This document shows positions 24,939 through 33,919 of a stretch of 44,813 nt of DNA, piece by piece. Under the pieces are notes generated by a model. It had not been told where the DNA came from. It saw only the letters and a program-made list of their open reading frames with translations, and did not search any database. The position numbers were made by a program, and so were the translations under genes. The stretch comes from Thermoprotei archaeon. Its GTDB lineage: Archaea > Thermoproteota > Thermoprotei > QMSL01. The stretch spans positions 1 to 44,813 of the forward strand of contig QMSP01000014.1 of NCBI GenBank assembly GCA_003650925.1, in the 5' to 3' direction. Each line of letters begins with the position of its first letter. The stretch's first letter is position 1.

Positions 24939-25361
24939 CTATGATGCACGCTTGTGTGGAATCATTCTCTTCAAGTACATCCAAGCTCTTATGGCCTCGA
25001 TCAACATCATGATAGGAGCCAGGAGAGATAGTGTGAAGAAGACTACGTCGCTTCTCGTTAGAAGCCAATATGTCAAGTACAAGGCTATGAAGGAGATAGC
25101 TAGAGGGAGAAGTCTTGGTATGAAGAGGCCAGCTATTATCATGTGATTCCAGAGGATTGGGTTATTCTTTACTGCTACGTAGTCTCCACTCTCAAGCCTC
25201 TTGGCTAGACCACGCTTTACCAACTGTTCAAGTACTCTAGATGCCTTTCCAGGGCTTCGATAGTTCATTATCCGCTGAAACTGTCTAACGCCAACAGGCC
25301 TGTTCACTCTCACCAAAGTAAGATAAGCTCTTAGTAGCTCATAGTCCATCATGAAGACCAC
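24939..25361 (-). CDS. Membrane-anchored winged-helix protein
   Basis: Residues about 5-68 form a winged helix (RAYLTLVRVNRPVGVRQFQR, then ASRVLEQLVKRGLAKRLESG). Two membrane segments follow, about 75-95 and 103-125 (IIAGLFIPRLLPLAISFIAL; VVFFTLSLLAPIMMLIEA). A DNA-binding head on a membrane stalk suggests a one-component regulator that responds at the membrane. The gene overlaps the 3' end of the secreted-protein gene by 13 bases, so they are co-translated. The likely start is the Met-Met at residues 4-5. No ligand or target is known. Confidence 0.6.
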   Translation of the reverse strand: MVFMMDYELLRAYLTLVRVNRPVGVRQFQRIMNYRSPGKASRVLEQLVKRGLAKRLESGDYVAVKNNPILWNHMIIAGLFIPRLLPLAISFIALYLTYWLLTRSDVVFFTLSLLAPIMMLIEAIRAWMYLKRMIPHKRAS

Positions 25362-26572
25362 CTGATTCTTCTGGTTAAGACAAGGTATGATATCAAGCCA
25401 GCCATGACAGCTACGGCTATGGCTATGAGTGCGTTTAATGTTCTCCTGGGTAACTCACCAAAAGCTGCTGCTTCAGCTCTAGGTGATGATATGGGAGATA
25501 ACCTCTCAAGACCTAGCTCAACGTTGGCTTCCCTCAGGCGCTCATGTGAAAGCTCTGCGCGAACTGGGACCTCTAATGAGGAGGGAGGCAGTGATACTGC
25601 TTTCCTCATGGAGATGATGGGCTTAAGGCTCAGTACGATAACGTTATCACTAGGCTTTATTATTTTGCTGTCATATGATGCTACTACGTGAAGTAAAGAT
25701 GCAAGGATCTTTTCGAGGACACCAAGCAATGACCTTGAACTCTTACCAAACCTTGGCGATGAGAATCGCGGCTTCCACTGTATATAGGCTAAGGCTTTAA
25801 GCTCCATGACCGGAACCTTGATCTCGAACTCCATTTCCTCCTCTGTGAACAGAGGAGTGGCATTCGCAGTTAGCTGGGCATAGTAGCCTAAGCCTTGTAT
25901 GTGAAGGATAAGCTCAGGTTCTAGCTCAACCATGAGAGTTCCATTGCTAGTAGTGCACATGATCATAACCTCTCCTTCGCTGGACGTGTGAACGGTTAAG
26001 TTTAGAGTCTTCAGTCCACAGAGGCTTGCCACCTTATCACTCATGATATCTATCCTCTTTTTGACCTCCTCAAGAACTTCAGAGACCTTCTCTTTGTCTA
26101 CTAAGCGCACGCGAAGAGTAAGGTTCTTCTCTGGCTCCTCATCTATACTCTTTAGCTTCACTTCCATTTCAGTGTCATGATTTATGAGTACCTTGAGTAC
26201 GGCAAATCTTAGTTCGTTATAGGTTACAGTTAGCTTGGCCATGCCCTCTTTCAATAGCACCTCCTCAACCTTCTTCACACGAGGCTTATCTCTCATCTCC
26301 ATTATGGTGATGTAGTATTCTCCTTTAGGAACATACACTGCTACCCAAGGTATAGCACGTAGAGTCTGACTTATCTTGACTTCACCTCCTCCAACAGGTA
26401 CTATCTCTACGCTGTATGTGGCATCTGTATCGAAGTTTCTTATCTTAATCACTACGAGGTAGAGCGCCTCATCGTAAGCTTGAAGAGGCCACGAAGGTGC
26501 TGCTACCTGTAGGCATGCCAAGGCTACTAGGAGGAGCACTACTGCTGCATTCCTCATATGATGGACCTCCAT
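25349..26572 (-). CDS. Secreted, C-terminally membrane-anchored protein of unknown function
   Basis: A signal peptide is clear (NAAVVLLLVALACLQVAA, cleavage near residue 30). The extracellular part is beta-rich, with repeated sandwich-like strands (YLVVIKIRNFDTDATYSVEI, AVYVPKGEYYITIMEM). It carries several N-glycosylation sequons (NLTL, NLTV, NGTL, NATP). A helical region around 165-185 is charged. Residues about 380-400 form a single membrane helix followed by basic RRIRW, giving an outside-to-inside orientation. I do not recognise the family. Its partner is the overlapping membrane winged-helix gene; together they could form a surface sensor and regulator. Confidence 0.65.
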   Translation of the reverse strand: MEVHHMRNAAVVLLLVALACLQVAAPSWPLQAYDEALYLVVIKIRNFDTDATYSVEIVPVGGGEVKISQTLRAIPWVAVYVPKGEYYITIMEMRDKPRVKKVEEVLLKEGMAKLTVTYNELRFAVLKVLINHDTEMEVKLKSIDEEPEKNLTLRVRLVDKEKVSEVLEEVKKRIDIMSDKVASLCGLKTLNLTVHTSSEGEVMIMCTTSNGTLMVELEPELILHIQGLGYYAQLTANATPLFTEEEMEFEIKVPVMELKALAYIQWKPRFSSPRFGKSSRSLLGVLEKILASLLHVVASYDSKIIKPSDNVIVLSLKPIISMRKAVSLPPSSLEVPVRAELSHERLREANVELGLERLSPISSPRAEAAAFGELPRRTLNALIAIAVAVMAGLISYLVLTRRIRWSS

Positions 26573-26652
26573 GATAAGACTGCATGTCTCAAGTAATTAA
26601 GGATTTTCGAACCAAGAGACCTTGTCATGTACTTCATGACAAGGAGCATTTG

Positions 26653-26663
26653 ATTAATATACT
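26653..26663 (+). promoter_or_regulatory. TATA box for a leaderless FkbM gene
   Basis: ATTAATATACT centres about 27 bases before ATG 26685, so transcription should begin at or next to the start codon. Confidence 0.5.
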
Positions 26664-26684
26664 ATCACTACAGACTGTCCTTTG

Positions 26685-27494
26685 ATGCAACTGAGCCTGA
26701 GGGAGCATATAGTACCATCAATAAGAACGCTTCCCATAAGCTCCACGGTAAAGCTAGCTCTTCTGAGTATATCCCCTTTAAAGCCAGAGCTTGTCACAGT
26801 ATCTCTCCCTATGGGTCTCAAGGCCTATGTTCCTACGAAATGGCTTACACATGTATGGAGCAATATTCTCCACATCTTCTATCATCGTGACTATGAAGGA
26901 GTAGTTGAGGTCATTCCCCGTGATGGATGGAAGGTTATGGATGTAGGCTCCTTCATAGGCTTATGGACTTTGAGAGCTGCTAAGCTCGTCGGAGCCAAGG
27001 GCCGTGTAATAGCTCTTGAGCCCAACCCTCTGTGCTATAGGCTGACGCGAGCTAATGTGATGTTAAACTCATTGGATAACGTGGTAGTGCTGAACTATGC
27101 TCTAGATAGTGAGGCTAGGGAGAGGAGACTATATATCGCACCAAACATAGGCAATTCATCCTTTGTGAAGAGGTATGTTGATGATATGGGAGGATGTGTA
27201 GGGTCTATGGAGGTAGAAACCATAACTTTGGATGACATCTTCGATAAGCTTGATGTCAAGGCACTAGACCTAGTCAAGATTGATGTAGAAGGCTATGAGG
27301 ATGAGCTCCTTTATACGATATGCCAGTACATGGCTAAAGGGATAGTTAAACGAGTAGTCATAGAAGTTCATAGAAATGTAGTTGATGAGGATAAGGTAGT
27401 TGATGCCCTTGAAAAGGCTGGCTGCAAAGTCTACCTCTATGATGTAGGACTTGAAGTACAGACCTTCGTCTACGCTTTAAGGACTGAACCTTAA
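26685..27494 (+). CDS. FkbM-family SAM-dependent methyltransferase
   Basis: The FkbM order is clear: motif I VMDVGSFIGLWTLRAAKLVG, GRVIALEPNPLCYRLTRANV, then ETITLDDIFDKLDV and LVKIDVEGYEDELLY. FkbM enzymes methylate hydroxyl groups on sugars or other secondary metabolites. The first 70 residues are a less conserved N-terminal part. TTG 26682 directly precedes ATG 26685; the TATA spacing supports the ATG. The following GHL6-type gene starts 43 bases later, so a shared transcript and a methylated-sugar role are reasonable. Confidence 0.8.
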   Translation: MQLSLREHIVPSIRTLPISSTVKLALLSISPLKPELVTVSLPMGLKAYVPTKWLTHVWSNILHIFYHRDYEGVVEVIPRDGWKVMDVGSFIGLWTLRAAKLVGAKGRVIALEPNPLCYRLTRANVMLNSLDNVVVLNYALDSEARERRLYIAPNIGNSSFVKRYVDDMGGCVGSMEVETITLDDIFDKLDVKALDLVKIDVEGYEDELLYTICQYMAKGIVKRVVIEVHRNVVDEDKVVDALEKAGCKVYLYDVGLEVQTFVYALRTEP

Positions 27495-27537
27495 GGGAGA
27501 AATAGATAGGCGTGATCAATTACTGTGAGGAGGGCCT

Positions 27538-29499
27538 ATGGAGAAGCTCACAGGATACTTCAGACAGGTACATCTCGACTTCCACACCTCTCCTATCATA
27601 GAGGACATCTGCAGAGACTTTGATGCTAGAAAGTTTGTTGAGACCTTAAAGAGAGCTCATGTAAACTCAGTAACTGTCTTCGCTAAATGTCATCATGGCA
27701 TGTCATATTTCAACACCAAGGTTGGGATCAAACATCCTCACCTCAAAATAGACCTACTTGGAGAAATTGTTGAAGAGTGTAAGCGAGAAGATATCAGAGT
27801 TGTAGCTTACATCAGTGTAGGCTGGGACAATTACATGGGGGAGAGACATCCAGAGTGGCTTCAATGTGATCGTGAAGGTCGCCTTTTAAGGCCTAAGCCT
27901 TATGAGCCTGGATGGTATACCCTATGTCTCAACACTCCTTATGTAGACTACGTCAAGGCGCAGACAAAGGAGGTTCTAGAGAATTATGATGTAGATGGTA
28001 TCTTCTTCGACATCGTCTTTCAGGTAAGGCCAGGCTGTCTATGCTACTACTGTAGAAAAAGCATGAAAGAGCAGGGACTTGACATAGAGTCGGAGGAGGA
28101 CTTGGAGGAACATTCGCTCAGAGTAGAACACAGGTTCATGAAGATGATGAGGGATCTCGTTAAAAGCATTAAACCTGAGGCTACTGTATTCTTCAACGGC
28201 AGAATAGGACCTAATTTAAGAGAGGAAGCTGAGTACTTCACGCATTTCGAGATTGAGTCACTGCCAACAGCCTTCTGGGGATACTGGCATTTTCCCTTCT
28301 ATGTTAGATTTGTGAGAACGTTAGGAAAGCCCGTCGTTGGAATGACGGCCAGGTTTCATAAGGGCTGGGGCGACTTTGGAGGAGTAAAGACTATTGAACA
28401 GCTTGAGTACGAGTGTGCCACCATGTTAGCCAATGGTGCTCTCTGTTCAATAGGCGACCAGATGCATCCAAGAGGAAAGCTTGAAGATGCTGTATACGAA
28501 ATCATAGGCCAAGTGTATAGAGGCGTAGAGGAGAAAGAGGAGTGGTGTAGAAAGGCCAGGCCCATTACTGAGATCGCTATCATGCTTAGGAAAAGGGGAA
28601 AGAGGTACTTCGTATACGAGAGATCAGATTATGGCGCCACTAAGATATTACTTGAACTTAAGTATCAGTTCGATGTGATAGACCAAGAAGCTGACTTCAG
28701 CAAGTACAAAGTGCTGATAATTCCAGATGAGGGGTCGATATCTGATGAGTGTGAGGATAAACTAAAAGACTTCTTGAAGAGAGGAGGAGCTGTGATCTTC
28801 AGCCATAGCGCCACTCTGAGCGATAACGAATTTAGAATGCCAGGCGTTGATGTTGAATACATTGATACCTTCAAATACAGACCTGAGTACATAGAGCCCA
28901 TAAGCCCCATCTTCAAACTTCCAACGCACAAATACGTAGTGTATGAGCAGGGCCTTCACGTAAAGCCAAAGAAGGCCTGTGAAGTTCTTGCTAAGCTCCA
29001 TAGACCTTACTTCAGCCGCACATATAGAACCTTCACTTCTCATGCTCAGGCTCCTGCCTATGCAGAACTGCCCTATCCAGCCATAGTAAGATCGCGAAAT
29101 GTGATATACATAAGCTTCCCCATCTTCAAGGCCTATTTCATTCACGGATATCACGTTTATAAGAGGATAGTGGAGGGATGTCTGGAGCTACTCATGCCAG
29201 AGAGACTAGTTAAAGTGAAAGCGCCTGTGTCCATGGAGGTTACCTTATTGAGACAAGACAATAGGCTAGTAGTTCACCTAGTCAACTTCCAGCCTCACAG
29301 AAGAGGCCTAGGAACCGAGTACATAGAGGAGGTGTTTCCACTAAGAAACCTAGAGCTTGAGGTTCGTACAGAGGATGAGCCAAGCAGAGTCTACATGGCT
29401 CCTCAGAGGAGAGAACTTGAATTCAGTTATGAAAAGCCCTATACTAGATGCGTGGTTCCTGAGGTGAAGATTCATCAGATGGTGGTCTTTGAGATCTAG
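27538..29499 (+). CDS. GHL6/fucosidase-like TIM-barrel glycosidase with GATase-like domain
   Basis: Residues 1 to about 340 form a TIM barrel of the 'hypothetical glycosyl hydrolase 6' type: RQVHLDFHTSPIIEDICRDF, VAYISVGWDNYMGERHPEW and DVDGIFFDIVF, where the Asp is a likely nucleophile, then CYYCRKSMKEQG. Residues about 350-470 form the beta-galactosidase trimerisation (class I GATase-like) domain: KVLIIPDEGSISDECEDKLK and FLKRGGAVIFSH. A beta domain closes the protein. Related proteins are listed with alpha-L-fucosidases and beta-galactosidases, but the substrate is unknown. There is no signal peptide. A GAGG ribosome-binding site precedes the ATG. Confidence 0.72.
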   Translation: MEKLTGYFRQVHLDFHTSPIIEDICRDFDARKFVETLKRAHVNSVTVFAKCHHGMSYFNTKVGIKHPHLKIDLLGEIVEECKREDIRVVAYISVGWDNYMGERHPEWLQCDREGRLLRPKPYEPGWYTLCLNTPYVDYVKAQTKEVLENYDVDGIFFDIVFQVRPGCLCYYCRKSMKEQGLDIESEEDLEEHSLRVEHRFMKMMRDLVKSIKPEATVFFNGRIGPNLREEAEYFTHFEIESLPTAFWGYWHFPFYVRFVRTLGKPVVGMTARFHKGWGDFGGVKTIEQLEYECATMLANGALCSIGDQMHPRGKLEDAVYEIIGQVYRGVEEKEEWCRKARPITEIAIMLRKRGKRYFVYERSDYGATKILLELKYQFDVIDQEADFSKYKVLIIPDEGSISDECEDKLKDFLKRGGAVIFSHSATLSDNEFRMPGVDVEYIDTFKYRPEYIEPISPIFKLPTHKYVVYEQGLHVKPKKACEVLAKLHRPYFSRTYRTFTSHAQAPAYAELPYPAIVRSRNVIYISFPIFKAYFIHGYHVYKRIVEGCLELLMPERLVKVKAPVSMEVTLLRQDNRLVVHLVNFQPHRRGLGTEYIEEVFPLRNLELEVRTEDEPSRVYMAPQRRELEFSYEKPYTRCVVPEVKIHQMVVFEI

Positions 29500-29562
29500 A
29501 AAAGCGCTAGACCTATAATAGTGCTCACGATATCTCCTAGTGCTGGCTTAGAGCATGTGCTT

Positions 29563-30165
29563 TCAGTCCACTTCGCCCATTAATAGGCTCCTCAGCTTGG
29601 ATGCAACTATGATGGCTAGCACATGGTCAATGAGAACGTCTTGAGGTATGAATATCAGCATGCCCGAAACTATGAGTGACAAAGCAGAGTTCTCGGTAGA
29701 GATGCCAATCATGGACTATATCACAAATAGCCATCTCTTGATGGATCCTCCAAGGGACTCCATCCATGTCTCCAGCCACAGGATGCCAAGCACATATACT
29801 GGAAGTGAAGATATGAAGCACATAAGCCACGTCCTAAGTAGACGTCTCTTCATCAAGCAAGGTCTGGCCAGTATGCTGGTCAGGATAGCGGCTATGGGGA
29901 AGCCCCATAGATAGCCAGCTGTTGGGCCTAGAAGTACGCCTACTCCGCCCTTCGCACCAGCAGCTAGAGGGAGGCCAATGGCTATTAGAGCGAGGTAGAT
30001 GAGCTATGAGAGAAAAGCATACTTAGGCTTCAGCAGAAGTCCTGAGAGGACAATACCGAAGTTCTGCATCGTGTAAGGTATGGGCCCTATGTAGACATAG
30101 AGTTGAGCGCTCAAACCCGTTACTATAGCCATGTTGGAGGCTAGGATGAGCTCCTTAGGCCTCAC
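29563..30165 (-). pseudogene. bioY: BioY biotin transporter subunit with two in-frame amber codons
   Basis: A single frame of 201 codons from GTG 30165 keeps the BioY pattern. It has ELILASNMAIVTGLSAQLYV, GPIPYTMQNFGIVLSGLLL, then LIYLALIAIGLPLAAGAKGG, GVGVLLGPTAGYLWGFPIAA and a final LIFIPQDVLIDHVLAIIVAS. Two TAG codons break it, at 30004-30006 (codon 54) and 29716-29718 (codon 150). BioY is the substrate-binding membrane subunit of the biotin ECF transporter. The frame is otherwise well preserved, so loss is recent, or the ambers are read-through or errors. It is divergent from birA across a 59-base gap that holds a palindrome. Confidence 0.75.
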
Positions 30166-30196
30166 GGTTTACGGTAAATGTATTAGCTTTTTAAAT
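30166..30196 (+). promoter_or_regulatory. BirA-type operator and birA TATA box
   Basis: The near-perfect inverted repeat GTTTAC-g-GTAAAT (30167-30179) lies between divergent bioY and birA. GTTTAC/GTAAAC half-sites are the core of known BirA operators, here with unusual close spacing. CTTTTTAAAT at 30187-30196 is the birA TATA box, about 30 bases before ATG 30225. Autoregulation by BirA is plausible because this BirA keeps its DNA-binding domain. Confidence 0.5.
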
Positions 30197-30224
30197 CCTT
30201 CTGGTTAAAGTCTGCTTGAAAAGT

Positions 30225-31190
30225 ATGAGTCTAGAGGATAAAGTATTGGAGCTATTGAGGAGAGAAATGGGAAGATATGTAAGTGGAACTGAGATAGCTA
30301 CAATTCTTGGAGTCTCAAGAATGGCAGTCAACAAGGCTGTGTCTAACCTGAGGAAGAGAGGCTTCCTTATAGAGGCTCATCCTAGGCTTGGTTATAGGCT
30401 ATTAAGCTTAGATGATCTTAGGCTTCTGGAGAGTTATCTCCGCGACTTAGCTACAGCTCTCAGATATAAGGTCATATACATGGAGGAAGTTGCATCAACT
30501 CAGGACATGGCTCGTGCACTAGCTGAGGAGGGTGCTGCTGAAGGCACTATAGTCATCGCTGAGGAGCAGAGCTCAGGCAGAGGAAGGCTTGGGAGGCCAT
30601 GGATATCGCCAAGAGGAGGTCTATGGTTTACTATATTGTTGAGGCCTAGAATCACTCCCTCACGACTAGCCCTTATAAGCCTACTCAGTAGCGTTGCTAT
30701 AGCCTTAGGAGTAATGGATATCACTGGCCTCAAGCCTAGACTCAAATGGCCCAATGATGTTATCCTCAAGGGCAGAAAGCTGGCTGGAGTATTAGTCGAA
30801 GCCTCAGTAGAGGCCGATGTAGTAAGGCATTGTCTCGTAGGGGTTGGGGTTAATGTTAACAATAAAATTCCCATTGAGCTGGAAGGCGAGGCTATATCTC
30901 TCAAAGAAGTTCTTGAAGCAGAAGTGCCAAGAGTAGTGCTCATGAGGAGTCTTATCAGAAGATTCGATGAGCTCTATGTAGCACTCATGAGGGGAATGGT
31001 CAGGAGTATTCTAGATGTGTGGAGAAGTCTTAGCGATACCTTGGGAAGGAAAGTTAGAGTATTGAGTTATCAAGGTGAGCTTGAGGGCATAGCCACGGAT
31101 ATAGATGAGGAAGGAGCACTAATACTCAGGATCGATAAGAAGAAGATGAGAGTAAGAGCAGGCGATGTAATATACCTACGCTCATCATGA
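30225..31190 (+). CDS. birA: Biotin-protein ligase and biotin repressor
   Basis: Residues about 4-65 form a winged helix (GTEIATILGVSRMAVNKAVS). The catalytic domain follows: YMEEVASTQDMARAL, the biotinyl-adenylate loop SSGRGRLGRPWISPRGGLWF, and LKWPNDVILKGRKLAGVLVE. The C-terminal SH3-like domain starts near LGRKVRVLSYQGELEG. It attaches biotin to the biotin carboxyl carrier protein and, as a class II enzyme, represses biotin genes. Length is normal (about 321). ATG 30225 is chosen over TTG 30216 from the TATA distance. Bound operator candidates and the dead bioY lie directly upstream. Confidence 0.92.
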   Translation: MSLEDKVLELLRREMGRYVSGTEIATILGVSRMAVNKAVSNLRKRGFLIEAHPRLGYRLLSLDDLRLLESYLRDLATALRYKVIYMEEVASTQDMARALAEEGAAEGTIVIAEEQSSGRGRLGRPWISPRGGLWFTILLRPRITPSRLALISLLSSVAIALGVMDITGLKPRLKWPNDVILKGRKLAGVLVEASVEADVVRHCLVGVGVNVNNKIPIELEGEAISLKEVLEAEVPRVVLMRSLIRRFDELYVALMRGMVRSILDVWRSLSDTLGRKVRVLSYQGELEGIATDIDEEGALILRIDKKKMRVRAGDVIYLRSS

Positions 31191-31223
31191 GTAAGTTAAA
31201 AATAGTAGATGGAGATAAAAAGG

Positions 31224-32858
31224 CTAAGGCTTTGTATAGTTAGCTGTCGACAAGATCCATTCAACGACATTGCTGGCAAAGGCCTCGTTATCCTCTAGTA
31301 CTATGAATGGATCTAGAAGGAATGCTAAATCACCTATAGCCAATACGCTTCCGTTGATTGCTATAACACCATATACTCCTTGTTTTTCAGTGAAGGAGGA
31401 TATAGTGTCCTCATCAGTAAGAGCCAGGAGTGTTCCATTAGTGTATATGCAGGTAGCAGTCAACATGAGCAGTCTTCTAAGACCTTTAGTGAGGATGTGC
31501 TCCTTGAAGTTATCAACATATATGTACTTGTAGACGCCGTAGTGGAGCCTAAGGTTGTAGAGATAGCTATTGGTGAAGTACATTCCAAACCACTGCGCAA
31601 GCTGATTCATGGGCTTGACATAGGTGAATGCAGGATCATATACTAGAATGAGTATGCCTCCTGCTTTCACATAGTTGATTATAGCCTTAACTTCTCTAGG
31701 ACTATAGTCTATGCCGGGATTTATCACTATAAGGGCACGAGGCCTATCAAGGATTAATCTTGTAAGATTCATGTCTGCGGTGACTATGTATACTTTCATA
31801 CCGTGTTCTACAAGCTTACCGAGGAATGTGCTGAGAAGAGCTGGTTCGTACATATTCCTATGGCTACTATCGATTAGAACAGCTCCTTTAACGTTGACCT
31901 TTCCCTTTGCTGGAGGAGCTATGGGATAGATGGGATAATATGGAGACCCTTGAAGAAGTGGAGATAGCTCTAAGGTGGAGGAATCGTTTAGGTAGATGGG
32001 GAATAGGTAGAGAGGCTCAAGAGGCTTGTGATTGACCTTTCTTAGTATACTAAAGGAGAGGAGAGTGTTGTTCTGCCATAGGCTCCAGCCATAGGGGGTT
32101 ATGTCTAGATGCTCTCTGACTCTCTCTGTTATGTCCTCAACTACATAGACCTCAACCTCAGCAAGCTCTGCAGCAAGCTCAATTCCTTTTTCTAACGAGC
32201 CTATATCATCAATAAGGCCCATATCAAGCGCATCGCGTCCAAGGTAGACCTCTCCCTGAATCAAATCATCAATACTGGCTTTGAGCTTATCGGCTCTATT
32301 CTCGAGAATAGCTTGAACGAAGTTGTCTAGAGCTCTTCTGATGAGGAAGGGAAACTTCTTAAGAGAGAATCCAGCGTGCTTGTAAGGGCCTGTCTCAATG
32401 ATGCCTTCAGAGGGTATCACTATGGGCGGAAGATAGCCTATGACACCTATGCTGCCTATGAATGATGTGGGAACGGCTATTATCCTATCAGCTGCAAGAG
32501 CTACATAATATCCTCCTGAGGCTGCCATGCCTTCAACTACAGCTACTACAGGCTTCTCCTTAGAGAGCTCCTTCAGGCTGTAGTATATGTCCTCAACCAT
32601 AGTAGCATATCCACCTGGTGAGTCTATTCGAAGTACTATAGAGACAATGGACTCGTTTGCCCTAGCATAGTCTATGGAGGCTAAGTAAAGTTCTAGGTCC
32701 TGTTCCGAGACTATGTAGCCATATATCCTTATAATGCCTATAACGTTGACTCTAGGCTTTGGTATGAAGAACTCCTCTATAACGCCTCTATATAGATAGG
32801 TGATAGCCCCTGCAAGGATGAGAACAGCTATGACAATCGCTAGAACATTCCTCCTCAA
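31224..32858 (-). CDS. sppA: Signal peptide peptidase SppA (S49) fused to a DUF4350-like domain
   Basis: An N-terminal membrane helix (residues 4-22) anchors an S49 protease domain facing outward. The substrate-binding RIDSPGGYATMVEDIY is followed by GMAASGGYYVALAADRI with nucleophile Ser114, and TGPYKHAG with the likely general base Lys160. From about residue 300 the chain continues into a second domain: VNVKGAVLIDSSHRN, ALIVINPGIDYSPREVKAII and VKAGGILILVYDP, the GATase-like DUF4350 pattern. Archaeal SppA cleaves leftover signal peptides and other membrane peptides; the partner domain may bind a ligand. Typical archaeal SppA is about 250-330 residues, so this is an extended form of 544. Confidence 0.8.
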   Translation of the reverse strand: MRRNVLAIVIAVLILAGAITYLYRGVIEEFFIPKPRVNVIGIIRIYGYIVSEQDLELYLASIDYARANESIVSIVLRIDSPGGYATMVEDIYYSLKELSKEKPVVAVVEGMAASGGYYVALAADRIIAVPTSFIGSIGVIGYLPPIVIPSEGIIETGPYKHAGFSLKKFPFLIRRALDNFVQAILENRADKLKASIDDLIQGEVYLGRDALDMGLIDDIGSLEKGIELAAELAEVEVYVVEDITERVREHLDITPYGWSLWQNNTLLSFSILRKVNHKPLEPLYLFPIYLNDSSTLELSPLLQGSPYYPIYPIAPPAKGKVNVKGAVLIDSSHRNMYEPALLSTFLGKLVEHGMKVYIVTADMNLTRLILDRPRALIVINPGIDYSPREVKAIINYVKAGGILILVYDPAFTYVKPMNQLAQWFGMYFTNSYLYNLRLHYGVYKYIYVDNFKEHILTKGLRRLLMLTATCIYTNGTLLALTDEDTISSFTEKQGVYGVIAINGSVLAIGDLAFLLDPFIVLEDNEAFASNVVEWILSTANYTKP

Positions 32859-33034
32859 GACTGACCCTCTAGTGACATGAGCCGAGTGAGCTTAAATACT
32901 TTTGCACCTCCAACAAAGGATAGCAAAGGCATGCTCGTGCTCGCTACCCATTAAGCCAATGCTTGGGCTCCAGGTCAAAAGTCTCTCTAAAGATTAAAAG
33001 TTTCAATTTTATTAGTAGGAACTAGGTGTGATCA

Positions 33035-33916
33035 TTGAAGCTGCTCATCGTAGGCCTTGACGGACTAGAGCCAGAGCTTGTGGAGAGGTGGAATCTTGCG
33101 CTCTTTAAGCAGAGATCTTATGGCAGACACTACGTTGGAATTCTTAGAACGCTAAGCACTCCTCTTCTATGGGGAACTTTCCTCATAGGTAGAAATGTTG
33201 AGGAGCTGGGGTATGATGTTAAAACAATGATGATCAGGAAGAACCTAGGCCTCTTTCCATTGCCTCTAAAGCCCTTATATTGGTTAAGAGTGAAGCTGTT
33301 GCCAAGGAGGTTGGGTTTAAGAAGAGTACTCAGGAAGATGGGCCTTGTAAAAGAGTATTCAGCATGTATCATGCCTAGGCGCCTTATAGACATGACATTC
33401 CTTGAGAAGCTCAAGAGTATGGGCTACTCTGTTCATGCTATAGAGGTCCCAGGATATAATGAGACCATAAACGAGAAGTACCGAAATATGGTTCCTAGAT
33501 ACATATCTTCACCGTTCATTGTAAAGCTAAAGACCCTTATGGACATATTGGAGGAGCTCAAGGACAGAGTGAAGGAGGGCTTGGAGGCTGTGGAGAGAGG
33601 TTTCGACATAGTGTTCGTGTATCTCCCTATGCCTGACGTAGCACACCACTTCTTCTCTAAGGGCGATGCTAAGTCCATGAGAGGTCTTAGAAGAGTATAT
33701 ACACGCTTGGAGCAGCTAATAGAGCCTCTCATTAGAAGGGCGTATGGTGAGAATTATGTAGTACTCATAGTTAGCGATCATGGATTTGACTTTCAAACTC
33801 ATGACCATAGCGAATATGGCTTCTGGAGCTTGAACATAGATGACTTTGAATTTCACACTATTACTGACTTCTGTCCCAAGATTCTAGAACTCTTTGAGCG
33901 AAAGGAGTCCATCTAG
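33035..33916 (+). CDS. Alkaline phosphatase-superfamily phosphodiesterase/nucleotide pyrophosphatase
   Basis: The N-terminal metal site LLIVGLDGLEPELVERW, the nucleophile region STPLLWGTFLIGRN (Thr in ST-P) and the C-terminal metal motifs YLPMPDVAHHF and LIVSDHGFDFQTHDHSEYGF match type I phosphodiesterase/AP-superfamily enzymes. These use two metal ions to cleave phosphodiesters or pyrophosphates. The C-terminus is short compared with many relatives, and no signal peptide is visible, so it is probably cytoplasmic. The TTG start follows AGGTG at about 33023. It converges with the retropepsin-like gene 3 bases away. Confidence 0.75.
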   Translation: MKLLIVGLDGLEPELVERWNLALFKQRSYGRHYVGILRTLSTPLLWGTFLIGRNVEELGYDVKTMMIRKNLGLFPLPLKPLYWLRVKLLPRRLGLRRVLRKMGLVKEYSACIMPRRLIDMTFLEKLKSMGYSVHAIEVPGYNETINEKYRNMVPRYISSPFIVKLKTLMDILEELKDRVKEGLEAVERGFDIVFVYLPMPDVAHHFFSKGDAKSMRGLRRVYTRLEQLIEPLIRRAYGENYVVLIVSDHGFDFQTHDHSEYGFWSLNIDDFEFHTITDFCPKILELFERKESI

Positions 33917-33919
33917 GCA

